From: CAIYRG01 sp964494505
Lineage (GTDB): Bacteria; Pseudomonadota; Alphaproteobacteria; Micropepsales; Micropepsaceae
Reading direction: 5' to 3'
Length of the DNA stretch: 58,723 nt
NCBI GenBank assembly: GCA_964494505.1
Contig: CAZBRO010000030.1
Coordinates: 1 to 58,723, forward strand
The position numbers and the translations under genes were made by a program. The notes under the pieces are model-generated. The model worked only from the letters and a program-made list of their open reading frames with translations, made no database searches and was not told the origin of the DNA. Shown one piece after another: positions 33,088 to 40,163 of the stretch. The first letter of the stretch is position 1; each line of letters opens with the position of its first letter.

Positions 33088-34437
33088 TCAAGCGCCAACC
33101 GTCGGCAAAGCAAGCCTTCCCGTGCTGTCTCCGAGCTTGTCCACATGGGGCACACCGGCCTTGTCCAGCATGGTGAGAAGCAGGTTGGTCATCGGCGTGC
33201 GGTTGGGATATTTGACATGCATTCCGCCCTTGATCCCGCCAATGCCGCCCGCGACAAGCAGAATCGGCAGATTGGTGTAAAGGTGCAGATTGGCGTCGCT
33301 GAGCCCTGCGCCGTAGAGGATCATCGAGTGGTCGAGCAGCGAGCCGTCGCCATCCTTGGTGTCGCGCAGCTTGCCGAGGTAATAGGCCAGCAACTTGGTA
33401 TGCAGACCGTTGATCTGCGTGGTCTTCACCTGCTTCTCGCGATCGCCCTGGTGATGCGTACAGGGGTGATGGGCGTCGCCAAATCCGAGCTCGGGATAGG
33501 CGCGGCCGCTCATTTCATGGCCCATCTGGAAACTGATGACGCGTGTCATGTCGGTCTGCCATGACAGCACCATCAGGTCGGCCATCAGTTTGAAGTAATC
33601 CGAGAAGACTTCCGGGGCGCCGACGGGGCTGCCGACCGGCAGAGCGTGGACGTCCTGCTTCTCCGCCAGTTGCATGCGCCGTTCGACATCGCGCACCGCA
33701 TCGGTGTACTGGTCGATCTTGGCGCGATCGGTTCCGCCGACCTTTCCGCGCATCCGTTTGACGTCCGCGTTGACGGCATCGAGGATGCTCTTGTCCTCCT
33801 GCCTGATGGCCAGCCGCGCCTTCGGATCGGTACCGCCGTCGCCGAACAGACGTTCGAAGATGGCGCGCGGCCGGTTCTCCATCGGAAGCGGCGTGGTCTC
33901 GTTGCGCCATGAGATCGTGTCGTAATAGGCGCAGCCATAAGCGGACTCGCAGGCGCCCACGATCTCCGCCGATTCCAGGCCTATTTCGAGAGACGCGAGC
34001 TGGGTGTGCTTGCCGAATTCCTTTGCCGCGATCTGATCGACGGAAATTCCGCCGCGGATGTCGGCGCCCGAGGTCATTTTCGCGTGCGTTCCCGTCAGGA
34101 AGGCGGTGCAGGCGCGCGGATGATCGCCGCCCACTTCGCCATCGCGGCCCGCGGCCTGCTGATGATCGAGCCCCCCTATCACGACCATGCGGTCCCGGAA
34201 GGCCTCCAGCGGCTTGAGAGTGGGCGTAATCTCCCAGTTGGCGCCCTCGGCTTTTGGCGTCCACTCATTGTTCAGATCGAAGATGCCGTTCGGGTTTTCC
34301 ATGAACGCCAGGCGAATCGGCCGTTTGGCTTCCACGGCAAAGGCCGGGGTCATCGCATCCAGCATGGGCAAGGCAAGCGTCGCGCCAGCCCCGCGCAAGA
34401 ACGTCCGGCGGGGAATGGATATCTTATGAATTGCCAT
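33088..34437 (-). CDS. DUF1552 protein with twin-arginine leader
   Basis: The 449-residue protein begins with a Tat-type leader, ISIPRRTFLRGAGATLALPM, predicting export of a folded product. The rest fits DUF1552, a family of unknown chemistry found next to DUF1592 proteins mainly in planctomycetes, Verrucomicrobia, Acidobacteria and some Proteobacteria. Visible blocks are NPNGIFDLNNEWTPK, GGDHPRACTAFLTG, MVLSWQTDMTRVISFQMGHE and GDGSLLDHSMILYGAGLSD. The last resembles alkaline-phosphatase/sulfatase-fold DUF1501 relatives. It overlaps the DUF1592 gene by 14 nt, so the two are coupled. Confidence 0.85.
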   Translation of the reverse strand: MAIHKISIPRRTFLRGAGATLALPMLDAMTPAFAVEAKRPIRLAFMENPNGIFDLNNEWTPKAEGANWEITPTLKPLEAFRDRMVVIGGLDHQQAAGRDGEVGGDHPRACTAFLTGTHAKMTSGADIRGGISVDQIAAKEFGKHTQLASLEIGLESAEIVGACESAYGCAYYDTISWRNETTPLPMENRPRAIFERLFGDGGTDPKARLAIRQEDKSILDAVNADVKRMRGKVGGTDRAKIDQYTDAVRDVERRMQLAEKQDVHALPVGSPVGAPEVFSDYFKLMADLMVLSWQTDMTRVISFQMGHEMSGRAYPELGFGDAHHPCTHHQGDREKQVKTTQINGLHTKLLAYYLGKLRDTKDGDGSLLDHSMILYGAGLSDANLHLYTNLPILLVAGGIGGIKGGMHVKYPNRTPMTNLLLTMLDKAGVPHVDKLGDSTGRLALPTVGA

Positions 34438-36826
34438 CTTTAACCCTCCTCATTTGGAACGGGGTGCTGTTGACGATGCCAAGAATTATCGACGACCATT
34501 TTTCGTTATCCGCGGACGCGTCGCGCGCGATCTTGCGAACGACGGCGTGGTCGTATTCTTCGACCCCGCGACCCAGCGCGTAAGTCAGAAGCCGTTCGGT
34601 GAAGTTTTCGACGAACATGTCCTTCTTTTGCAGCAGGACATGACGCAAGCCCTCCGGCCCGTTGAACGGAGTGCCATCGGGCAGCGTACCGGAGGAATCG
34701 ATCGGTCCCGAACCCGGTCCAAGCGTGTCGCGCCAACTGCCGATGCCGTCGAAATTGTCGAGCGCGAAGCCGAGCGGGTCCGTCATGCGGTGGCAAGCGG
34801 CGCATTGGGGACTTGCCCGGTGCATTTCCATCCGCTGGCGCATGGTCAGTTTCTGCGTGGTCTGATCGTCCTTCAACGATGGAACATTGGGCGGCGGAGG
34901 CGGCGGGGGCGTGCCCAGAAGCTGCTCCAGGACCCATTTGCCGCGGATGGTCGGCGCCGTCCGGTTGGGATAGGAGGTCACCGCGAGGATGCTCGCCTGT
35001 CCGAGCAGGCCGAAGCGCTTTGGGTCTTCGAGCTTAACGCGGCGGAACTCGTTGCCGTAAATGCCCTTGATCCCGTAGTGCTCAGCCATGCGCTGATTGA
35101 GGAAGGTGTAGTCGGTGCTCAAAAGATCGACGACGCTATGATCTTCCTGCACCTGACTTTCGACCAGAAGCTCGGTTTCCTTCGCCATCGACTGGCGAAG
35201 ATTCTCGTCGAAGGTCATGAAGGTCGTCGTATCCGGCGATATTCTTGAGACATTGCGCAAGAACAGCCATTGGCCGACGAAGTTCTGGATCAGCGCCTTC
35301 GAGCGAGGATCGGCCATCATGCGCGTAACCTGCGCCTTGAGGACGGACGGGTCGTGGAGCTGTCCCTTCTCGGCAAGGCCAAGCAGCTCGTCGTCGGGAA
35401 TGCTGCTCCAGAGGAAGAAGGACAGGCGCGATGCAAGTTCGACGTCGCTGACCCGATATACGCTTCCGGGCGCGGCGTTCGGCGGATCCATCTCCGCGCG
35501 GAAGAGGAACTCGGGCGACACCAGAATCTTCTGAAGCGCCAATCTCACGCCCGCCTCGAAGCCGCCATTCTCCGCGCCTTCTTTGTAGAGCGCGAGCAGT
35601 TGCGGCATGTCGTCGGCGTTCACGGGCCGCCGATAGGCGTGGTGGGCGAGATTGGAGAGGATTTTCTCCGCGCAGGCCATTTCGTCGGAAGGCCCGGCCG
35701 GATGACAAATGAAGATCTTGTCGCGGGTCACCGTATGACCCGGGCCTTCGACATTGAACGGGCCCGCAACCGTGACGCTGGCCACGCCTTCGAAATAGGT
35801 CTTTACGTCGTCGTCCCGGACCTTGTCGATGATGCCTTCCTGAAGCAGCGTATCTTTCAGGAACAACGCACCGATCTCCCGCGTGCCGGCCTTGACGGAC
35901 AGGCGGACCTTAAGCTTCGCATCGGGAGGCGTTCCGCTGCCGAGCACAATCTTCTTTTGGCTGGCCGGAATGGTGAACAGCTGGAGCCTTTGATCGTCGA
36001 GTCTCAGATCGAGCTTGCGTTCCCGCTCCAAGCCCAAATATTCGTCGTTTCGGTTCCTTTGCAGGCTGACCGAAATTTCGTATTCGCCGTCCACCGGGAA
36101 GAAGTGGCGAATGGCGGTGCCGCCGCGCGAACCGACCGGCGCGGTTTCGCTCAAACGATCGTCCTGAATGAGCCCGTGAGGAACGGTGTAGGTCTGATAG
36201 GACGCGGGCAGCGTCATGTCGCCGACGGCAGTCCGGCTGATCTTGCGCGCCGCCGACAGGTAGCGTTCCAGCAATACGGGCGATACCTGCAACACGTCGC
36301 CGATATTGTCGAAGCCGTAGCCGATATCGTCGGCCGGCAGCATCTCTGAAACGTCGATGTCGAGCGCCAGCAGATCGCGAACGGCATTGGCGTATTCGGT
36401 GCGGTTGAGGCGATGAAGTGTGGGGCGTCCCGGATTGGGTCGGACCTGCGCCACGCGATCGCGTTCGGTTTCGATGGCCGAGACCAGCGCCTGGTACGTA
36501 GCCTCCTGCGGCCGCGGCATGCCGACAGGCGGCATTTCACGGTTGCGCAGCTTGCGCAGGATCTTCTCCCAAGTCTCGCCATTGTTGCCGAGATTGGAGA
36601 GATCCAAGGATTCCAGGTTCAGTTTTGCCCGCGCCTTGGGACCGAAATGGCAGGTGTCGCAATATACTTTTGTGGTCTGCCAGAAGGTCTGTTGATCGAA
36701 CACCGCGCTATGGGCGGCCGCCGCTGCAGCAGAGGGGGATCGTTCAGCCGGCGAAGTCGCTGCGGACAGGAGAACCCCGCCAGCGATTACCATACCTGTT
36801 GTAATCAGTAAGCGGGTTCGAAGCAT
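34424..36826 (-). CDS. DUF1592-type protein with c-type haem motifs (planctomycete cytochrome C-like)
   Basis: The 800-residue exported protein begins with a signal segment (MLRTRLLITTGMVIAGGVLL). A haem motif YCDTCHFGP lies near residue 60, followed by LHRLNRTEYANAVRDLLALD (DUF1587), a long middle region (DUF1595/1592, including RLSFFLWSSIPDDELL) and a C-terminal DUF1588/1585 region with a second CxxCH, QCAACHRMTDPLGFALDNFD. The domain set is that of planctomycete multidomain proteins whose substrates are unknown. Two CxxCH motifs imply covalent haem and a periplasmic redox role. ATG 36826 has GGGAGGAG upstream; an in-frame TTG at 36853 lies inside an inverted repeat. Confidence 0.85.
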   Translation of the reverse strand: MLRTRLLITTGMVIAGGVLLSAATSPAERSPSAAAAAAHSAVFDQQTFWQTTKVYCDTCHFGPKARAKLNLESLDLSNLGNNGETWEKILRKLRNREMPPVGMPRPQEATYQALVSAIETERDRVAQVRPNPGRPTLHRLNRTEYANAVRDLLALDIDVSEMLPADDIGYGFDNIGDVLQVSPVLLERYLSAARKISRTAVGDMTLPASYQTYTVPHGLIQDDRLSETAPVGSRGGTAIRHFFPVDGEYEISVSLQRNRNDEYLGLERERKLDLRLDDQRLQLFTIPASQKKIVLGSGTPPDAKLKVRLSVKAGTREIGALFLKDTLLQEGIIDKVRDDDVKTYFEGVASVTVAGPFNVEGPGHTVTRDKIFICHPAGPSDEMACAEKILSNLAHHAYRRPVNADDMPQLLALYKEGAENGGFEAGVRLALQKILVSPEFLFRAEMDPPNAAPGSVYRVSDVELASRLSFFLWSSIPDDELLGLAEKGQLHDPSVLKAQVTRMMADPRSKALIQNFVGQWLFLRNVSRISPDTTTFMTFDENLRQSMAKETELLVESQVQEDHSVVDLLSTDYTFLNQRMAEHYGIKGIYGNEFRRVKLEDPKRFGLLGQASILAVTSYPNRTAPTIRGKWVLEQLLGTPPPPPPPNVPSLKDDQTTQKLTMRQRMEMHRASPQCAACHRMTDPLGFALDNFDGIGSWRDTLGPGSGPIDSSGTLPDGTPFNGPEGLRHVLLQKKDMFVENFTERLLTYALGRGVEEYDHAVVRKIARDASADNEKWSSIILGIVNSTPFQMRRVKDGNS

Positions 36827-36842
36827 GGTGACGCTCCTCCCA

Positions 36843-36861
36843 CTTGCAACCAAGTTGCAAG
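36843..36861. promoter_or_regulatory. Inverted repeat upstream of the DUF1592 gene
   Basis: CTTGCAAC-CAA-GTTGCAAG is a perfect 8-bp inverted repeat with a 3-nt centre. It lies directly upstream of the ribosome binding site of the DUF1592 gene, and CCCACTT/AAGTGGG extend the symmetry outward. It could be a repressor operator or a 5'-UTR hairpin that hides the ribosome binding site. Confidence 0.5.
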
Positions 36862-37182
36862 AAGTGGGAAGGCTACACCCACCCGTGTCCCTCTTACAAG
36901 CTTCCGGGCTGCGTTCTGGGCCGATTTTTCTTGCTGAAATTGAGGAACTCGGACATTCGCGGCGACGGCTCGATTTTGACCGATGGCGTTAATAAATCAG
37001 CGCCCGCCTGCGAAGGCGACTCGTTTCGAAGTTCCAAGGGCACGGCTTTCTTAAGCCAGCACCGGGCGGACGCGGTCATGCGGCGCGCCCAACAGCGGGA
37101 CTAAGAGTTTGCGAGAGCACGGAAATGCGGCGCGGCCTGGATCGGCTGCGAAACGCCTCCGCGGACGATGCGCGAACGGACT
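36862..37182. other. Gene-free stretch between the DUF1592 gene and DUF3309
   Basis: About 320 nt without a convincing gene. It must contain the promoter of the DUF1592 operon, but I see no clear -35/-10 pair. An open frame on each strand lacks plausible amino-acid composition and a ribosome binding site. No further repeats noted. Confidence 0.5.
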
Positions 37183-37347
37183 TTAGAGTTTGCCGATCAT
37201 CACCAACACCAGCACAACGACCAGCACGACGCCAAGTCCGCCGCCGCCGTAATAGCCGGTACCGTAGAAGCGGCCTCCGCCAAAGCCTGTAAAGCCACCG
37301 AGCAAGGCGATGACCAGAATGATCAGCAGAATAGTTCCTAGCGACAT
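37183..37347 (-). CDS. DUF3309 small membrane protein
   Basis: A 54-residue protein, MSLGTILLIILVILALLGGF at the start, then a glycine/tyrosine-rich centre (GFGGGRFYGTGYYGGGG) and a second hydrophobic run ending VMIGKL. This is the DUF3309 pattern: two membrane helices joined by a Gly-rich loop, function unknown, common next to stress-response genes. CAAGGAGGACGTC upstream of ATG 37347 is a strong ribosome binding site. It lies downstream of ompA behind a terminator. Confidence 0.85.
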   Translation of the reverse strand: MSLGTILLIILVIALLGGFTGFGGGRFYGTGYYGGGGLGVVLVVVLVLVMIGKL

Positions 37348-37361
37348 GACGTCCTCCTTGG

Positions 37362-37410
37362 AAAAAAGCGCTTTGCAAAGCCCGTCCCGGCGTCGTTGGG
37401 CCGAGACGGG
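37362..37410 (-). terminator. Terminator after the OmpA-family gene
   Basis: On the minus strand a stem CCCGTCTCGGC / GCCGGGACGGG (37381-37410, one mismatch) is followed by CTTTGCAAAGCGC and then TTTTTT at 37367-37362. It lies just past the ompA stop and before the DUF3309 ribosome binding site. Confidence 0.65.
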
Positions 37411-37431
37411 ATATTTCAGAATTCGCGAGGC

Positions 37432-38082
37432 TTACTTGGCGCTCGGCGGCAATTCGGCCGTGACGTTGTAGCCAAGGTCGATGACGGCGCGGCGGTTCTG
37501 CGGCTCGCGCACGCCCGGCCCGGTCGACACCAGAGGCTCAGAGAAGCTTTTGCCGACGGTTGCAATGTCGCTGGAATTCAAGCCAAGACGCATCATCTCC
37601 GCCTTTACGGCGCCGGCGCGACGCTCCGAAAGGGCTTGATTATAGCGCTGCGAGCCGACCGTATCGGTGTGGCCGGTGACCAGGATGCGGGCCATGCCTG
37701 TGTTCTTGGCCGAATTCACCGCAGCACCGATGACCTGCTCCGCTTCCGGGCTCAGATTCGATTTGTCGAAATCGAAGAAAACGATGTAGCGGCTGATTGC
37801 GGGCGGCGGCGCAGGGGCAGGTGGAACCTCGGCCACGATAAGCGCCGGAGGCGCGGGCGGGGGTGCGGGCGGCGCGACGGCCTGGGTGGTCGCTTCGGTC
37901 GTCTGCGCGGTGACGGTGGTCTGTTCTTCGACGGCGGTCCCCTGACGGAGCTGCGCCGGGGTCGGGTTGGGCGCGGAGCCGATGTTCAGATTCATGCCGA
38001 TGTGCGGGTTGGAGAAATAATTCGCGGCTGCGGGCGTGATGGCGGCAGACAGCAACAACAAGGATAGGATTGTTCTTTTCAT
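37432..38082 (-). CDS. OmpA-family peptidoglycan-associated protein
   Basis: The 216-residue protein has a signal peptide (MKRTILSLLLLSAAITPAAA), a Pro/Ala/Thr-rich linker (about 45-95) and a C-terminal OmpA domain. That domain carries ISRYIVFFDFDKSNLSPEA, ILVTGHTDTVGSQRYNQALS and RRAGAVKAEMMRLGL, the residues that bind diaminopimelate of peptidoglycan. There is no N-terminal beta-barrel and no lipobox, so it is a soluble periplasmic peptidoglycan binder rather than a classic porin. GGAGAAAAGATC precedes ATG 38082. Confidence 0.9.
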   Translation of the reverse strand: MKRTILSLLLLSAAITPAAANYFSNPHIGMNLNIGSAPNPTPAQLRQGTAVEEQTTVTAQTTEATTQAVAPPAPPPAPPALIVAEVPPAPAPPPAISRYIVFFDFDKSNLSPEAEQVIGAAVNSAKNTGMARILVTGHTDTVGSQRYNQALSERRAGAVKAEMMRLGLNSSDIATVGKSFSEPLVSTGPGVREPQNRRAVIDLGYNVTAELPPSAK

Positions 38083-38154
38083 GATCTTTTCTCCGTCTAG
38101 GACGGGACTCCTACTGGTTGGTATGGGAAAGAGTGGCGCAATGTCGAAAGGACC

Positions 38155-38466
38155 TTACCGGTACGGCCAAGTGCTGCCGGGAAGCGGCCGGTTATCCGCG
38201 CGGGTGGTCCCGTTTATGTAATAGCCGCCGATCGCTCCGCCGACGCCGCCGCTTTGATGGCGAACTTCCTTGTCGAAATTGCGAGGCTGGGCCGGCATTT
38301 CCGGAAGCAACACAACCCGATGAGTCACGATTACGGGGCTCGTAACCACGACGGTGTCGGTCGTGACAATTGTCTCGCCTGTGACGCGGCCGGTATCCTG
38401 TGCAACGACAGGCCCGGTCATCCCGATGATGCTGCCGGCAAGCACGGCCATAAGAGATTTCTTCAT
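38155..38466 (-). CDS. Small exported protein, unknown
   Basis: The 103-residue product has a signal peptide (MKKSLMAVLAGSIIGMTGPV-, cleavage after VAQ), a Val/Thr-rich strand region (TIVTTDTVVVTSPVIVTHRV) and a C-terminal glycine segment (GGVGGAIGGYYINGTTR). I do not recognise the family. AAAAAGGAAATGGTT lies before ATG 38466. It is upstream of ompA on the same strand and probably belongs to the envelope group. Confidence 0.65.
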   Translation of the reverse strand: MKKSLMAVLAGSIIGMTGPVVAQDTGRVTGETIVTTDTVVVTSPVIVTHRVVLLPEMPAQPRNFDKEVRHQSGGVGGAIGGYYINGTTRADNRPLPGSTWPYR

Positions 38467-38594
38467 AACCATTTCCTTTTTTTGAACCGCGGCCTGGAAC
38501 CCTTGCCTTGAAGGTGCCGATCCGGACATGTGTCACGGGTCACCGCGCTTAACAGAACGCACCAGTCGCTGCGCCGAGTACACAAAAGGCCGTG

Positions 38595-38608
38595 TCGGAA
38601 ACTACTCA
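38595..38608 (+). repeat. Single copy of the TCGGAAACTACTCA motif
   Basis: TCGGAAACTACTCA is identical to the arm of the inverted-repeat elements at 39726-39803 and 46409-46499, but here no partner arm is found within about 150 nt. It lies in the 212-nt gap upstream of the exported protein at 38466. Confidence 0.6.
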
Positions 38609-38678
38609 GCAAATAAGCTGCCGACGCGGTTGTTTGCCGGCTTCGACCATGGGGGCGAAAGGCCGGCCGCCTTGTTTG

Positions 38679-38816
38679 CTAAACAGAGCGGCGCGAGGCG
38701 ACAATCATGCCGAGGCCGGCAAGGATTGCCGCGATCCCGGCAATGGCTGGAATGGGCACATTGTGCTGTTGCTCGGACCGGATCGAAATTTTGGCAAATC
38801 CGAGAGGATGAAACAC
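38679..38816 (-). CDS. Possible 45-residue membrane protein (DUF3185-like end)
   Basis: From GTG 38816 the frame encodes FHPLGFAKISIRSEQQHN followed by VPIPAIAGIAAILAGLGMIV and ASRRSV. This looks like the C-terminal half of small DUF3185-type proteins, in which a first helix and a short charged stretch precede a second helix. The preceding 42-residue ORF supplies one helix in another frame and ends 1 nt upstream. The pair may be two coupled genes or one frameshifted gene. Weak evidence. Confidence 0.35.
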   Translation of the reverse strand: MFHPLGFAKISIRSEQQHNVPIPAIAGIAAILAGLGMIVASRRSV

Positions 38817-38817
38817 G

Positions 38818-38946
38818 TCAGTGGATGACCACCGCAGCCACCAAAAGAGAGAAGCTCGCGATCAGGCTGGCGGCCGCCATGCCGAGCAGGATGGCTGGTA
38901 CCAATCTGGAATTCGGCCGTGCGAGTGTTGCTGTTGCTGAAGTCAT
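38818..38946 (-). CDS. Possible 42-residue membrane protein after the sigma factor
   Basis: From ATG 38946 the product reads MTSATATLARPNSRLVPAIL then a hydrophobic helix GMAAASLIASFSLLVAAVVI and a final His. GGAG lies about 9 nt upstream. It starts 43 nt after the ECF sigma gene on the same strand. Short membrane proteins next to ECF sigma genes sometimes modulate them; that role is speculation here. Confidence 0.45.
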   Translation of the reverse strand: MTSATATLARPNSRLVPAILLGMAAASLIASFSLLVAAVVIH

Positions 38947-38989
38947 GGGAATCTCCAAAAGTCCGTTGCGGTTCGCTGGTAATCAACCG

Positions 38990-39661
38990 TCAGGCGCCCG
39001 ATTGGGCCGCTCTCGCACCGGCACGCGCACCATCCAAATGGCTGAGCTGGCTGAGCTGCGCCAGCATTTCGCTCATGGCGTTGCCATTGGCCGGGGCCGA
39101 TTTGACCGACCGTACATTCTGACTTTCCAGAATCGCCTTCAGGGCCTGGCGGCCCCGGGCGACCCGGCTCTTCATCGTGCCTGTCGCCGCGTTTGAAAGC
39201 GCCGCCGCGTCTTCGTAGGAAAAGCCGCCCAGCCCGACGAGGATCAGAGCTTCCCGCTGCGAATCCGGCAGTTCCTTCATTGCGCGGGCCGTATCGGAAA
39301 GTTCCACCGCCCATCGCTGCTCCTCGGACACCGCCGGAAGAGTTTCGAGCCACTCGGGATCCCACGGGGCTTGCCGCCAATCGCGACGCTGGTGGGAATA
39401 GAATTCGTTGCGAAGGATGGTAAAGAGCCACGCCTTGAGATTGGACCCTGCCTCGAACGACCGGCGGCTTCGCCACGCCTTTGCCAGCGCCCCCTGGGCA
39501 AGATCCTCGCCAAGCTCCCGCGTACTGGCCATTGAGATGGCCAAACGGCGCAGAAATGGCATCAGCGCGGTCAGGCCGGCCCCGAACCCGGCGTCCCCGG
39601 CGTCGGCGCCCAATTCGTCACACGATGCGTCTGCAGTGGAATGAATTTCGTAGGGTGCCAT
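38990..39661 (-). CDS. ECF sigma factor, EcfG-like
   Basis: The 223-residue protein has sigma region 2 (GEDLAQGALAKAWRSRRSFE, then NLKAWLFTILRNEFYSHQRR) and region 4 (ELPDSQREALILVGLGGFSY, then EDAAALSNAATGTMKSRVAR). The phrasing closely follows EcfG, the general stress response sigma of alphaproteobacteria. Its usual regulators PhyR and NepR are not visible nearby. A C-terminal extension of about 45 residues (QNVRSVKSAPANGNAMSEML-) is unusual. ATG 39661 has GAGGAAGAG upstream. Neighbouring envelope genes may form part of its regulon, which is inference. Confidence 0.85.
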   Translation of the reverse strand: MAPYEIHSTADASCDELGADAGDAGFGAGLTALMPFLRRLAISMASTRELGEDLAQGALAKAWRSRRSFEAGSNLKAWLFTILRNEFYSHQRRDWRQAPWDPEWLETLPAVSEEQRWAVELSDTARAMKELPDSQREALILVGLGGFSYEDAAALSNAATGTMKSRVARGRQALKAILESQNVRSVKSAPANGNAMSEMLAQLSQLSHLDGARAGARAAQSGA

Positions 39662-39725
39662 ATCGCTCTTCCTCGTTACCTTGAGTGACACCGTGGTAGC
39701 CGTTGGAAGACAAAGGGCACCAGCC

Positions 39726-39803
39726 TCGGGATGTACTCACCGGCATTTCGGCATGCTCAGGCGCGGTGCGGGCACCCGATAACGTCGCGTAGGTAGTTTC
39801 CGA
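39726..39803. repeat. Inverted-repeat element upstream of the ECF sigma gene
   Basis: A 78-nt segment bounded by TCGGGATGTACTCACC on the left and GTAGGTAGTTTCCGA on the right, which is the inverted version of the same arm. The centre contains GGCATGC. Layout and arm sequence match the element at 46409-46499. It lies 65-142 nt upstream of the sigma gene start, so it could carry its promoter or be a transposable palindrome. Confidence 0.6.
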
Positions 39804-39873
39804 ACCTTGGCGATATTGTGAGCTTCCGGTAACAAAAATCTTCGCAATGCGCATGGCGAGATTGTCTTCAATG

Positions 39874-40047
39874 ATGACCTGTTCGATCCGATATTACCGG
39901 CCGGGCCGACGCGAGGACGCAGGGTTGCTGATCGCGAGGAAAACCGAATTCCTGGCCTATAAAGCGCGCTTGGAAGCGGCAGGCTACGTCGTGGTGGACC
40001 CCGTGGCGGTGTCCCCGCTCGCAATCGCGAGCGAGAAATTGCTCTGA
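39874..40047 (+). CDS. Small conserved-looking protein, unknown
   Basis: The 57-residue frame begins MTCSIRYYRPGRREDAGLL and continues ARKTEFLAYKARLEAAGYVV, ending with VDPVAVSPLAIASEKLL. It has normal amino-acid composition and codon use and a compact alpha/beta look, but I recognise no family. Alternative ATGs at 39847 and 39871 exist. It sits in front of the CheB/CheR fusion gene, 116 nt upstream, in the same direction, and diverges from the sigma factor gene. Confidence 0.45.
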   Translation: MTCSIRYYRPGRREDAGLLIARKTEFLAYKARLEAAGYVVVDPVAVSPLAIASEKLL

Positions 40048-40163
40048 ATTGCACACGGATGCGAGCTTCCATCATGCCTAAGCTCGCGGCGGCGCGGCTT
40101 TTGGAGTAGTGTTTCCGGGCCTTCGCCGCGCCACCAGGCGCTGGGCAAGCAAAGAAAGCAAAA

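Noticed and set aside
36844..37104. 86-residue plus-strand frame upstream of DUF3309
   Set aside because: Starts inside the inverted repeat of the divergent operon, lacks a ribosome binding site and has implausible composition.
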